This document shows, piece after piece, positions 46,010-57,929 of a stretch of 64,000 nucleotides of DNA (positions are counted from its first letter, which is position 1; each line of letters begins with the position of its first letter). A program made the translations under genes and the position numbers. Source of the DNA: Flabesymbios commensalis (Eukaryota > Annelida > Polychaeta > Terebellida > Flabelligeridae); the NCBI GenBank assembly GCA_964017125.1, contig OZ024914.1, positions 30,749,149 through 30,813,148 of the forward strand, read 5' to 3'. Below the pieces are notes generated by a model. It saw only the letters and a program-made list of their open reading frames with translations. It ran no database searches and was not told where the DNA came from.

Positions 46010-46150
46010 TTGTTTTAATCTGTATTGTTAGCCGGTTATATCACAGTTATTGGGAATGAAATGAGTTTAAACATCAATATTTGCAAATTTAACAAAAATG
46101 AGTAATTTTCACCCACTTATAGTTAATGTGGGTCGCGGTAGACAATTTTT
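46010..46150. repeat. family B, inverted orientation
   Basis: attgggaatgaaatgagttt, aaacatcaatatttgcaaa, then tttcacccacttatagtta and gtgggtcgcggtagac. Confidence 0.65.
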
Positions 46151-46309
46151 AATAATTTTTTTGCAGGAGAAAATTCATAAGTAGGTGAGTGAGGTCTGTC
46201 GTAACGTAAATATTTTGATTCAATGAAGCATAACTACCCATATCTACTTTAAGCAGATATAGCACAATTAACTCACAACCCGTACCGGACCCGCACCGTA
46301 CCCGTAACT

Positions 46310-46339
46310 ATGTAAATGAATGAACGAACGAACGAACGA

Positions 46340-46370
<31 letters not shown>

Positions 46371-46565
46371 AACGAACGAACGAACGAACGAACGAACAAA
46401 CGAACGAACGAACGAACGAACGAACGAACGAACGAACGAACGAACGAACGAACGAACGCAGAATGGTGATATAAATCAAATGACATTATCCTCCAGACAA
46501 GGGACTCGCAATTCGAGCCGTGGTGATTTGAATCAAAGCTCACGAGCTAGCTGTCTCGGGGCTCC
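46310..46565 (-). repeat. SINE with expanded (TTCG)n tail
   Basis: The head region on the minus strand (cacggctcgaattgcgagtc, then ccttgtctggaggataatgt) matches the SINE at 30985-31155. Its tail has grown into about 140 bp of pure TTCG (46318-46458 on the plus strand as CGAA). Frames reading FVRSFVRS are artefacts. Confidence 0.78.
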
Positions 46566-46570
46566 TGGGA

Positions 46571-46650
46571 CAGGCCGACATGTTGAGTTAATGTTGGGCC
46601 AGCGCCGAAGACGATGGGACAACATTAAACAAACATTGGGTCAACGTGTG
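46571..46650. repeat. palindromic family A copy
   Basis: gacatgttgagttaatgttg, ggccagcgccgaagacgatg, acattaaacaaacattgggt, caacgtgtg. Confidence 0.8.
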
Positions 46651-46959
46651 TATCAACAAATCAGATTTGCTTATGTAGCCATTCAAATATAATAAGCTGT
46701 TATTATGTTTTTATTTTTTAATTAAACGATGACCTTTATTCGAATAATTAGCCTGATATAGTTCAGAAATATCATTACCATGTAGTTATAGTTAGGATCA
46801 AGCATATACATATGGTCAAGAATAGTCAACACTCAATTTATACCATCGCCCTTCTAGTGGGTAATCGAAGGTTCAATCGTTGCTTATTTTCTATTAATAT
46901 ATTAGATTTTTTTCATCGTTGGTGGGATGTTGTTATGTCATTACAAGTACAAAGTTCAC

Positions 46960-48560
46960 GCCTCATATTCATGTTATGGCCTTGACAAGCCACTTCTCTA
47001 TATTAGCTATTATAGATTAGCTGTTTACTCGCTTAGCCGTATACGGGATTATAATCGGCCCCGAGAAATGTCAGTTCGGCACTACGGAATTAAGTTTCTT
47101 AGGACACCACGTTTGCCCAGAAGGCATTTCTCTTTTACCTACCGCTGTCGACGCGATTGTAAATTCCGTCAAACCTGAAAAGCAACGAGCATTGCGAAGA
47201 TATCAAGGAATGGTGAATTATCACCATAGGTTTATACCACATTGCGTGGCCAAATTGACGCCTTTAAACACTTTACTGACAGAAGCTAGCTGCTAATGAA
47301 GGACATACAAGATTGTCGCCAAAGTCAAATTTCGACCTGAATTGGAACGAAAGTGCAGATTCAGCTTTCATTGAGTCCAAGCAAATACTTGCTAACGCAA
47401 CCCTCCTGGTGCACCCAGATTTTTCGGCACAATTCAATATCACGTGTGACGCGGATGATTACGCAGTGGGGGGGGGGGATTTTGTGGAAGGTGAAACAAA
47501 TTTCGTAGCCGACGCTCTGTCGCGACTGTCTGTGTCAGCTATTGGCAGTGCTTCAGTGATCAATTATAGATAATTGAGCGAAGATCAGGCTTTAGACACT
47601 GAATTCACACGGTTGAGCCATTCGACGTCTTCTACGTTGGATTTTCAGCTACTCAAATCATTCGACGATAATTTGATTTGGTGCGACGTGTCAACAGGCC
47701 ATGCTAGACCGTACATCACAGCCAAGTTTCGAAGAAAAGTTTTCACGAGCCTACACGGATTAGGACACCCCCCGCATAGAGCTACAAAGCCACTGATTAA
47801 TACCAGATTCGTTTGGCACGGCATGAACATAGATGTTGCGAATTGGTGCCGTTTCTCGACATAATAAACCGGCCTTTGGCTAGTTCACTGAACCAAACGA
47901 GAGATTTGATCACGTTCACGTCGACATAGTTGGTCCTTTACCGTACTCCGACTGTTTCAAATATTTACTGACCTGCGAGGATCGTTTCACGCGTTTATGG
48001 CACATGAGTCACCGAACCCATGAACTACGACATTACCTGCAGTATTACTCCGCCGTCAAAGAATTATTAGGCAGGTCAGCTTTCAAAATGATTTATGCCA
48101 CAACACTTAGATTACCAGGTGAATTCACAGAACAGTACACCGTCGACGCACGGACAGACTTAGATAATTATTCTGACAAGCTACGGGTAGCCATGTCGCA
48201 TCTCCGATTGTGCTCACCGCGCGACACACCACAAAAAGACATTTTCCGATATAAGGAACTCAAAGCATGCTCGCATGTATTTTTGCGACGAATCGCAATA
48301 GCACCACCTTTGACCGCCCCTTATGATGGACCATACAAGGTCATCTCCAGGAGTGGCAGAGTAATGAAAATCCTGATGAAAGACAAGGTGGAGACGGTCT
48401 CTATAGATTGCGTTAAACCTGCACACTTCGAGCGCGAGCCTGGAACAGGTAGGCCTACAAACACAAAGCGTAAAATGCAACCGAAAACAACGAACCCAAA
48501 GCCTTCTGGGATCGCTCGTGGAACTCGAAGGGACCCCATTACGATCCAGTAGCACTTTCA
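46960..48560 (+). mobile_element. Ty3/gypsy retrotransposon fossil (pol: RT end, RNase H, integrase)
   Basis: Order of parts fits Ty3/gypsy pol. First comes the end of the reverse transcriptase (LSFLGHHVCPEG, RYQGMVNYHHRFIPHC), then an RNase H remnant with FVADALSRLS. The integrase zinc region follows (LHGLGHPPHRAT ... FVWHGM), then the start of the integrase core (HVHVDIVGPLPYSDCFKYLL) and an integrase C-terminal piece (APYDGPYKVISRSGR). It is broken, with around half a dozen or more breaks including internal losses, and much shorter than a full element. Terminal repeats were not identified with confidence. Old. Confidence 0.88.
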
Positions 48561-49499
48561 CTCCAAAGTCCTTCAGGACGGGAATCGAGCCGAACACGAG
48601 TACAGAGACAAGTCTTCGATGACCAAAGATGGTACAAGTCTGGCAATCACTCTACAGTCTCGAGCGACTAGAGCGTAATTTGAAAATATGAATTTTGCCA
48701 GGTCTGGCATAATTAAATTATGTGAAATGTAAGTTAATTAGGTTATATTCAATGGTAATTCAATATTTGATGTGTTAATTATTTTGAGATAGGGTCGGAC
48801 GACACACGTTAATTAGCAGCACGACATATGATATAGAAGAACATTGGTTAGGAGGATGGGAAATGATTAGACTTGAAAATTTTTATGCTGCACACGTGAT
48901 GTTTGCCACCCACCCATCCTGTATTTTCAACCAGCTGGTTAAAACGTAGTTTAATGTTTGGTTAATCAATGTTGGTTTAGTGCACTGTTCGGATGGGCCG
49001 ACAACCTGATGCTTTACCCACAAAATTAGTTTGTGATCATATGTTGTCTCTTAGCTCGGGGGTAATGTGGGGATCAGCGTCTTGTCCTTCTTCCTTGGTG
49101 AGGCCATTCGGGTTCAGGAAACTGACGAGTGGACCCCTCCCCGAACGGCCTAACCTACGCTATCTTTTGCCGCCAATTCTGAATGCTCAACCAGTCTCAC
49201 AACCGGCATCGTTGCAGACGGACGCGTCATCTAGCTTACAAGCCAAAGCCACGTGGCTTGAGGCTGTCGCGTTCTCTCTGAAATGGTGCACAGCGAATAC
49301 TATGTCTGAATAAATCAATAAAGAAAGAATAAGAAAACAATGGAGTCAATGAAGTTTATTTGTTAACCGTCGCCCAGACGGGGATAGAGATAGTTGGGAG
49401 TTGGAATGATATCAGGCGGGCAAGAATGGCGACTGGATAAACCATCATATCGATATATCCTTATGATCGATGAACCACATAACAAACAATCTCATAGAC
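48561..49499. other. flank of the gypsy fossil, possible terminal repeat remnant
   Basis: 49312-49388 (AATAAA-type signals, ggagtcaatgaagtt, accgtcgcccagacgggga) resembles 24640-24715. A diverged family A trace lies at 48940-48995. No gene. Confidence 0.35.
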
Positions 49500-49742
49500 A
49501 TACATGCAACCTACCTCACACCATTAGGGCCTATGCACAGCACCAACTGACCAGAGGTAACCAGATGGAGTAGCCTACCATTAACCATACAACAAGCCGG
49601 TGACTGCCCACCGTCATTTTTTTTCCGGCATCCATCAAACTGTGGAACCTAGCACATGCAGACATTGTTCCCAGACCGACGATAGATGCAGCGAGACACG
49701 GCCTGGCCCTGTCTCCTGACTCCTCCAGATCAGCCTAACAAG
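49500..49742 (+). mobile_element. LINE 3' coding end fragment
   Basis: One frame reads TIRAYAQHQLTRGNQME and, after a break, FFPASIKLWNLAHADIVPRP with TIDAARHGL before a stop. 'SFFPxTIxLWNxLP' is the usual last conserved block of Jockey/CR1-like LINE ORF2. Confidence 0.72.
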
Positions 49743-50858
49743 AGAATGTTTTTAGCTGCACAGCTCATCAGCTAGAGCCAGAGCCAGACAAGCTCAAAAC
49801 GCACCAAAGGGTTATATTGCGCGACAAGAAATGACTCCAGAAATCGCCCGCATAGGCCTACATGTAGGCAGCTACACAATGTAATGGTATGGATGCAATA
49901 GGCTGCACACAGCAGTAGAGCGCCAATCAATGCAACTATTGGCCAGCCCTAGCTGAGCCCGTGCTGCTACCTTGAGTAGTCGCTGGGACCAATACGAAGA
50001 AGAGCTGATGGGTCGAAGCCGATGGATCTGAAGTGTGGCTTGTCTAGCTTCGATGCTCAAGGAACTGATTATATGTACGTAGCGCTTTGTCTCGTGTCTA
50101 AGTTTCAGAGCAGTCCTCATTTGTCGAAAGGCCTGAGCAGCTCGGTTACAGGGCTAGCTAATGAAACAAACCAAAAAAACACCTTTATAGCGGGGGGTAG
50201 ACTATAGTCTAGATCTGCATTTACATTTTCAAAACAATTTTGAAAGATGGCACGCATTTGCACCCCCTTATTATCATATTATTTGAATAGTAGTCGACTA
50301 CTGAGTAGGCCTACACTAGCAGCCTACCGCAACCAGTTGCATCCCAAGATCCCATTAAAAGGCATTTATCATTTATGACCAAATAAAAACTGTATGCTCC
50401 CGCTCAGATTTTGACCTGTGTCCTCTTTCTGAACTAGGTCAAGGCAGAGTCTGAGGTCAGCTTCCTGCTTTACCATGTTGATATTTTATTGAAATTTACA
50501 GCGTTTAACGTGAATATTTCTGGCGAAATGGGTAAATTGTCACATAATTTACTCGTAGTCGTAGTCGTAGGCCTAGGCCTACCCGTCGCGGCGTCGAGAC
50601 TCCGACATGTCACATGTCATTGAGTCCGAAACCTGTTCACTTTCTGTCACTCAGGATCGATGGCAAATGACTAGAAAATAGGGTTTACAAAATTTCATGA
50701 AAATCGCTTGAGAATTGACTGACTGGATACCGAAAAGCTAACTTTCATTTTGGACCATCCTCCAGGCTCCACCGTCGGACAGACTGTCACTAGGGCCTAG
50801 TCTACTCTATAGTATAGTCTAGGACTAGCCTAGGTATACTTGCCGTCAAATCAGGCCT
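49743..50858. other. no gene recognised
   Basis: Contains several TAGGCCTA palindromes (49856, 50306, 50563). A stretch at 50640-50740 (aaaatttcatgaaaatcg, gagaattgactgac) is related to the MITE at 50859-51218. Confidence 0.5.
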
Positions 50859-51218
50859 AACCAGGATCGCATAATTTTCTGCGATTTCTCCGTCAATTCT
50901 GAACCGATTTTCTTGAAATTTTGCAAAGGCCATTTTCTATTCAAATCCTAACAGTGTTAACGTAAAAATTTTCGCAAAATTATATTCAATATTTCAAAAG
51001 TTAATTTCTAGAATTAGTTTAATGGGTTTATAGAGGGACGTCGTAATTTCAATTTATTACATGTCAAATGGTCTAACCTTTGAAATACGATATATAATTT
51101 TACGAAATTTTCAGGGATATTAGGATTCTGTTGAAATATGATTCAGATTGTTACATAATTTCATGAAAATCGGTTGACAATTGACCGAGAAATCAGCGAA
51201 AAACATGCGATCCTGGTT
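50859..51218. mobile_element. 360-bp MITE with about 65-bp TIRs
   Basis: The left arm aaccaggatcgcataatttt, ctgcgatttctccgtcaatt, accgattttcttgaaatttt is mirrored on the right (aaatttcatgaaaatcggtt-type, gaccgagaaatcagcg, atgcgatcctggtt). No target duplication could be fixed. Confidence 0.85.
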
Positions 51219-52279
51219 GATCACTTTTAATGTGACTTGGGAAGTTTGGGTATAGGGCTCTCTCTAGCCTCTAGGCTCTAGTCTAGACTAGGCACTTGTC
51301 TTGTGTAAACATGAAACTGGGGTCTAAAAAAAGAAAATTTATGACGTCATTTTTTTGGTTGTTTTTTGTATATAGAAAAATGGTATAAATGTTATGGTCT
51401 CTGAAGGCATAAAAATGTGTTCTATTTATTTGAAAAAATAACTTTTATGATGGTTTAAACTTAGAACTAGGGTCTGGAAGAAAAATAACGACGAAACCTG
51501 TATTATCGCCCAATGTACAGATTTCCGAACATTAGCTTGTACTTCTATAGCTAAATATTTTGTTCTGGGACCTAGTACAATAAAATAACATATTGGTAAT
51601 TTGAGTTAAAGTATATATGTCTGTAAAATACTATGAGAATCAAAAGGGTAGCAGATACTTTTTTCCAGGCCACAAAAAATTTGCGTAAAATGAAATTGAG
51701 CATTTTTTTTTGCATTTGACCTTGACCTTTCACTGACATTATTGAAGGTCAAGGTCACCGAAAAAAATAATTAAATGTGCAATCACGTTCCATAATATTT
51801 ACCGAACCTAAAAATGTCAGGTTATTATATATTTAAATTTGAGATTTGAAATTTGTTAATTTTAAGAAAAGTTGTGATGTTTTTTCATTTTTCTTAACAA
51901 TACCGGAGAAAAGGCAAATTTGTATAGGCGAAAATGACAATATCGCAAAAACTATTTGAGATATTTGAAAAAAATAAACAGCATTTTGTTCCTGTTTTCT
52001 ATAGCTATCACTGTGCCAAATTTAAACATTTTTGGGGCAGCTACAGCATTTCAGTACAGTGCTGACCATAAAAAAACAGTAAAAAATCACAATTTATTTC
52101 GATGTGTCTCTATGTTATCATACACAAAAAAAGCCTGTTTCAAAATACATTTTTGGCCGTAACTTTTTTATTCCTTATCCGATTTTGAAAAATGAGGCCT
52201 TTTCAAAATTGTAATCTTGACCCTGTGGAATAAAATTAATCAAGCATAGTTAATGAAAAAGTTAAATTATATTTTATTG
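51219..52279. other. no gene recognised
   Basis: AT-rich with poly-A/T runs and a foldback gcatttgaccttgacctttc / gaaggtcaaggtcaccg near 51710-51765. Confidence 0.5.
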
Positions 52280-52516
52280 TCAAGTAGCCACTCTGCATGG
52301 ACATACCCTCAATAGAGTAAAATCAACAAAATATTTAGGATTAACGATCACATCAGTGATCAGATTTAAAGTGGAATAAGCACATTAATAGCATCACAGC
52401 TAGAGAAAATCAGTCGCTGGGCTTTTTGAAACGTAACTTGAAAACTAGATCAAGAGACATTAAAACCAAAGTTTACAAGGCATTAGTGCGGCCACGCCCA
52501 GTGTATTGTTCCACAG
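52280..52516 (+). mobile_element. LINE fragment, left half of an interrupted copy
   Basis: Reads TLHGHTLNRVKSTKYLGLTI, then (after small frame changes) NLKTRSRDIKTKVYKALVRP and VYCSTA, the connector just after the RT domain of a Jockey/CR1-like LINE. It stops at the MULE insertion point; the right half continues at 59629. Confidence 0.82.
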
Positions 52517-52575
52517 CGGTAGGTATGAAAAGCGAGGGAGACCTATAAAGCGAGAGAGGATCAATAAGAGGCTTC
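52517..52575. repeat. left TIR of the 7.1 kb element
   Basis: Pairs with 59574-59628 at about 50 positions with a handful of differences; core agcgagggagacctataaag. Confidence 0.9.
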
Positions 52576-53017
52576 GTATGGCAGTGTAATGCATGTATAT
52601 GATGTATTTATTGATGTCACAATAAAATATATGCTTGTATTGTTGTTATGCAATTATTCATTTATTTATTTTTTATTTGGGAGACAATACAGGTCCAGTT
52701 TTGTGATCGTTTGAAAGTCTCTTTCGCTTTGACAGGCGGATGTGAGTCACACCTGGTGTGTACCCGGTAATCAATTAGCCGCTCGCGCTCCTACTAAATA
52801 TAAACTTAATATAAATGATACTTAGACCTTATTGTATAGTGTTATTATTTGATTTTTACTTTATTGGAACTCATTCCAATAATGTTTTAATATGGTTCCC
52901 AAAACGGATTCTGGACACTGTTTTTTGTGTCCATATAATGTGTGTCCCAAATGACTATCACTCACATCTTCTCAAATACGGCAAAACGCATAGGTTCAGT
53001 TTTCTGTCATTCCATAG

Positions 53018-53453
53018 GGCCAAAACAAAATATATGTTTGTTTCCGATTTGTTGTCATTTTAACCAGTGGGTAGGTAGGAAATTTATTTTATTTTATTTT
53101 TTATTTTATTTTTTGTCACTTCAACCAATCGGTAGGTAAGAATTTTATTTTATTTTATTTGGTGCCAAATTCACTTTCATGCATGTCTTATCTGTACATT
53201 ACGTAACGATTTTTTGTTTTTTTTTGACACTTTTTGACCCCACTCTCCTTTTCGTAACGTTTTTCAGAGTTACTTTGACTACAGTCGGTAACTCATCCCT
53301 GAACTTATAGATTTCCTAAAAAAAAAAAAAAAAAAAAAAAAAATTTTTTTTTTTTTTTTTTTTTTTGGAAATCCATAAAATAAATTTGGGTCGCACATGT
53401 TTTGATAGGGTCGTTCGGAAATCGGAAACAAACAATATTTTTTTTTAGGCCTA
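53018..53453. mobile_element. second copy of the GGCCTAAAAA-ended MITE
   Basis: Inverse orientation to 12979-13273: starts ggccaaaacaaaatatatgt and ends tcggaaacaaacaatatttt, tttttaggcc. Holds a 24-base poly-A next to a poly-T, a long simple foldback. Confidence 0.85.
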
Positions 53454-53954
53454 GCCTACAGTAGACCCACAAATCGTTGTTTCTGAATAAGCATAAATAT
53501 CTGTATAATTAGGATTTCCGTCGTCAATTTTACGACAGTTAGGGGTCTCGAAATTTTGGGCTGTGGGTTGGGCTATTGATTTATACCCTGTAGATAGCTA
53601 GTAGATTTTACTGAGAACAATGCCTATCTTTGGATCAAACTAGGCTAATGTAATCTTAAGAAACCACCAGAATGAGAGTTTGAAACTGGGGAAAGCTAAC
53701 AGATGTTTCGCTCTTGAGACCAAATCTATCATGATATCGATACAATATTTTGCAATAATATATATTGCCTTTGAAAATCTAGCCCTTGATTAAAATGCCT
53801 CTGACAGCATAGCTACAATTGTTGTGAAGAGATAGGCTGACCTACATCTTAAGCAGATCATAGGACGAGATAGACATCCCTGACCAATCAACACACACAG
53901 AATTTGTGTCGTCACATCTCTGGACATTTCAGTATATATGCACGGTATACCAGT

Positions 53955-54010
53955 AAACATGTGACATTGATCCGTGTTGTTGTTTCAATGCTGGGCCAAT
54001 GTCTCGGAAT
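53955..54010. repeat. palindromic family A, half copy
   Basis: acattgatccgtgttgttgt, ttcaatgctgggccaatgtc. Confidence 0.5.
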
Positions 54011-54114
54011 GGTCCTATTTACAATAACATCTGCTGATTGGCTTTCAGCGACCACGTGATAACGTGTAGCCTCATTGTACATGTTGTATCTTGGAGTTCT
54101 CTTACAACTGCCGT

Positions 54115-54180
54115 GCAAAGCCAAAATGCAGTATCTGCTCACTTTACAAGTGAGCACATACTGCCTCTGCAGACTTTGCA
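54115..54180. repeat. hairpin, AGTATCTGCTCACTT type
   Basis: gcagtatctgctcactttac and aagtgagcacatactgcctc are inverse; nested in gcaaagcc / ggactttgc-like outer arms. Related to 882-925 and 37330-37376. Confidence 0.75.
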
Positions 54181-54491
54181 GAGGGGATAACGTACTATAA
54201 TGGAGGGGGATGCTCATTCTGAGGTGTATGTATACGCCACTGATCTGTGCAGGTCTGTGGTACATGTAGGTAGGCCTATACACACTGTGTCACGCTGTAG
54301 GCCTACCCACAGGTGATTATGTAATATGTTACACTGTGACATGTCTAAACTACTGACTGTGGATTAAATCTATTTTATTTCTAAATATATAAGGAATAAA
54401 TATGACATATTTGTTTTTTTCAGCTAAAACTATTCGAGATTGATACATTATATAATCCTCTAGCTAGAAAATTGCGGAAATGACGATTTAT

Positions 54492-54640
54492 TTCCCAGCA
54501 AGCACAGATCCATCACTGTATGTTGTTATAATATGGTAATTATGGTATTGTTTATGCTGGATCAATGTTGTACCAGCGTTGTTGACGGCGGTCCAGCATT
54601 GAACCTGCATTGGGTCATTGTCCCGTGGTCGCTGTGTGGT
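54492..54640. repeat. palindromic family A copy
   Basis: cccagcaagcacagatccat, ctggatcaatgttgtaccag, centre cgttgttgacggcggtcc, attgaacctgcattgggtc, cccgtggtcgctg. Confidence 0.75.
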
Positions 54641-55225
54641 GTATCAGTGTATAGGCCTACATCCAGGTGTTATCAGTTTGGCTGTCTAGACATCCCCATA
54701 TCGAGGTGAATAAATATCATAGAGATGAAAAAATATCAATAAAATTAACTAACTATATTTAAGTAGGATCACACGTCAAAGTAAATAAAAATGAACATCA
54801 TCACAATATCACGATGGAAAGTGATTTTCAACGTCACATAAAGGATGAATATATGATGATATTGAGATGCGTGTGGGACTGGGAGGGTCGGGTTAAGCAC
54901 CTAATCACAAGGCATATTAAAAAAACTCGCAAATTTGGAGCAAAGTTAGCGTTTCTCGGCGAAGGATGAACGCTTGAGGCTTCTCGGCCTAAAATGTCAA
55001 TTTAAAGCACTGACGTCTCTCAAAAAATGTAAAAAGGCATACATTTCCATTATTCAGCATTATGACCCCATCCACGGAACACTAGATTATATAAGGACAC
55101 TTCTGGTGTTACTGTATAGTTTACTCGTGTACGTGGTTAGCTTGTAGATCATGCATTTCATCTTGGAATGTTCTTAATATTATATGTATCCGAGAGATGT
55201 GGGTGATGAAATGAATGAATGGATA

Positions 55226-55408
55226 TACTGTAGATCTGGTAATACTCGCGAGGTTTTAATTTTCGCGAGGAGGACAAATTAATATTACTATTATAATAGC
55301 GCTACCTATCATCTAAATTGATAATTCGCGAATTCTGGACTTCGTGTAAAGTTTCAAAATCACAAATTCGCGAAAATCTAAACACGCGAAAATTACCAGA
55401 TCCACAGT
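55226..55408. mobile_element. MITE family C, second copy
   Basis: Starts tactgtagatctggtaatac and ends attaccagatccacagt; interior with ttttcgcgagg, attcgcgaattc and cacgcgaaaa. Compare 44519-44706. Confidence 0.85.
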
Positions 55409-55429
55409 TTATGAAATTTCTATAGTGTC

Positions 55430-55592
55430 TACACTCTAAACAATATAGGTTCTTTTTTTAGGTTCTTTAAAAAGAACCCTTCAGTACAATCACCATGCAA
55501 CCCCAGGAGAACCCTGCAAGGGTTCTCCTGGAGTTGCATGGTGATAGTACTGAAGGGTTCCTTCTAAAGAACTTATATTGTTTAAGAGTGTA
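55430..55592. mobile_element. near-perfect 163-bp palindromic MITE
   Basis: tacactctaaacaatatagg, gaacccttcagta, caccatgcaac and aggagaaccc on the left are mirrored on the right, ending atattgtttaagagtgta. The transcript would be one long hairpin. Confidence 0.92.
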
Positions 55593-56239
55593 GGTAACTC
55601 CTCGCTGTCCCGAGCTCATAGGCGCGAAAATCAGAAGGGGTGTTCAGTATTGCAGTTTTTCTCTATATCTATGGTTGTTATCTCATTCCGGGTCTTGCTA
55701 AATTAGGGGTGTGGGGGTGTCCAACTATATTCTGGTCAATTTAATTTTGTTATCAATAGTACCACTAGTATAGTAGTCTATGGTATTAAATTCAAACCTA
55801 ATTATATTACCGTAATCGTTCGTATATTATACATGTGAGCTACACCCGTGTTTGCATGTTAAGTTGCATAATAAATTAATGTAATGTAATAACTACAACC
55901 ACAAAATATTATAATAGCAATATTAGAATTATGACTAGGGCCTATACTAAGCTATAATCATTTTGACTACAATTGCGCGTCTCTCATTTAATATGACTGT
56001 CGCCCAATGGTAATTATCGCGTTCATGTGATATATAGGCTAAATAAAAATATATTGACATAATATCGTGCTCTGCATTAGCTCTTGGCTGTAAAAGGTGT
56101 AAATCTACCACCTTTTTGTCATTTTCACATTCCCTTGGAGACGACGGACCCCCCTTATATAGGTCGGTCAGCGCTATGTATTACCATGCTTACAATCGTA
56201 GCATTTTTGCTTATATTGTAAGGTGTATATATGTGTCTT

Positions 56240-56325
56240 ACCCAGCAAACACGAGACATTGATCCAATGGTGGGCCAGCGTCGAAGACGTTGTGTCAACC
56301 TTAACCCAACATTAGGTCTATGTTG
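56240..56325. repeat. palindromic family A copy
   Basis: cccagcaaacacgagacatt, gatccaatggtgggccagcg, tcgaagacgttgtgtcaacc, ttaacccaacattaggtc. Confidence 0.8.
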
Positions 56326-56570
56326 CAACAACAACGAAATTGTCAATTTAAAAGTTTTTGTCAAAACAGTACTACCATGGGTACTCAATAATGCTGGAGC
56401 AGGTTATTTTATGCAATATATATATATTTATATCATAATGAAGTATGTTGCTCTAATTTTATTGAATTACGAGTATATAATATACCGTAGTCATTGACCT
56501 CGTCATTTAAGTACCGGTAGTTCTAGTTACAGTGCATGTATGAGAATTTGATGACCGCAAGGGTGTGACC

Positions 56571-56668
56571 CCAGCAAACCCGAGACGTTGCCTCAATGTT
56601 GGTTAGATATTGGGTAGACGCCGTAGACGATGGGCCAAAATTTAACCAGCATTGGGTCAACGTCTCGC
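56571..56668. repeat. palindromic family A copy
   Basis: cccagcaaacccgagacgtt, gcctcaatgttggttagata, gacgccgtagacgatgggcc, taaccagcattgggtcaacg, tctcg. Confidence 0.85.
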
Positions 56669-56757
56669 ATGGGTCTGCAGTGCGGCACTGTGTATTGGCG
56701 CTGGTTATACTTTCATGTAGTCTGGTGTTTGATGATTGCAGTTGTAAGTACAAGGAT

Positions 56758-57419
56758 TAAAGCCACGACTCCACATACGCGTGAAGCGTGATGCGTGTTC
56801 ACCGAGATCATTGAAAATAGAAAGAGCGAATCCACATGCACGTCATGCGAGATGCGTATTCGTTTGGGGCTCGCGTATTCACCGCTCTGGGAGCGGTCAA
56901 CACGCATCACGCGAACCTACCATGAGGTCATTCGATGGATTCTCCCAGGTACCCCCCAAGATCCTTGAATGTGATCCAGGATTCCAGGGACAACCACGTG
57001 CTGACCCATTCGTAGATTAAATAGTCTTCTTTTCTTGTTTGTGCTCCTTTTTGGTGACAATTACATTATTATGCCACGCAACGTGATTGATGATACGTAT
57101 CTGGGGAAGTTGGTCAATCAGGTTGAGGAACACCCAGCACTATATGACACTTCATTAGGAGAATATAATTATAATGAAAACATCCGAATTGGAAACATTT
57201 GGGACAGTATAGCAGAAGCTATTGATGTGGAAACGTTTATATTTAGATAAATAAGGTGACATGTCCCTGTGTGTAAAAAAGCCACAGTAGATCCGCACTG
57301 GGTGGCTTCTTCAGCAAAAAGAACTTTGACGCATCACGCATCACATTTTGACGTACATGTGGAGTCGTGCAATACGCATCACGCTTCACGCATCACCCGT
57401 ATGTGGAGTCGTAGCTTTA
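56758..57419 (+). mobile_element. 662-bp TIR element carrying a MADF-domain fragment
   Basis: The left end taaagccacgactccacata, cgcgtgaagcgtgatgcg is mirrored at the right (cgcatcacccgtatgtggag, tcgtagcttta). Repeated gcatcacgc phrases extend the inverted zone. The single frame is a MADF-like domain (57071-57250). PIF/Harbinger elements carry a Myb/SANT/MADF-type helper protein, so a deletion derivative of a Harbinger is inferred. The target duplication could not be settled. Confidence 0.72.
57071..57250 (+). pseudogene. MADF-domain protein fragment (59 aa)
   Basis: Reads MPRNVIDDTYLGKLVNQVEE, HPALYDTSLGEYNYN and GNIWDSIAEAIDV, the first two helices of a MADF (Adf-1-type Myb/SANT-like) DNA-binding domain: L..V..HP.LYD, Y, W..IA. 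It stops before the third helix. Bounded by the TIRs of 56758-57419. Confidence 0.72.
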
Positions 57420-57929
57420 GTTGTTGTGTTTATTGGAGCGTGTTGAACCCTGCCTATAGAGGCTTTGTAGTTATCCTATGAATAATATAATATCAGTGAT
57501 AATTATAATATCTTCTAACACGATTTATTAAAAAACATCATATAAGTTTGTTTTATAATATTTATTACACAAAGACAAGTCACTACATCTGGGACGACGT
57601 GTTAGGAGTGCTTTCACAGTATTTTAATATACTGCTATTATGTGAACTAACAATGAAAACATCTTGCACTTGTGCATCTAATTATTTGTAAGCAAGTTTT
57701 TGCAATCTAAAGTAAGATATATTTTTGGTGGAAGATATATTTTTGTTTTAATTACAGTTTTACATGCATGGCCCATTGCTTTAATATCAACTTCAGTCAG
57801 TCGAAAAATAACTCTCAATAATGTTCAGAACCGCAGGGTTCTTGTTAACGTTACTTTCTTTTTAAAATGATATTAACGCCAACCCTATGCAGCCGTGATT
57901 TGATTGAGTTTAATCTTCAATTGCAGTCC

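Noticed and set aside
46268-46543. FVRSFVRS repeat proteins
   Set aside because: They are frames across the (CGAA)n tail of a SINE.
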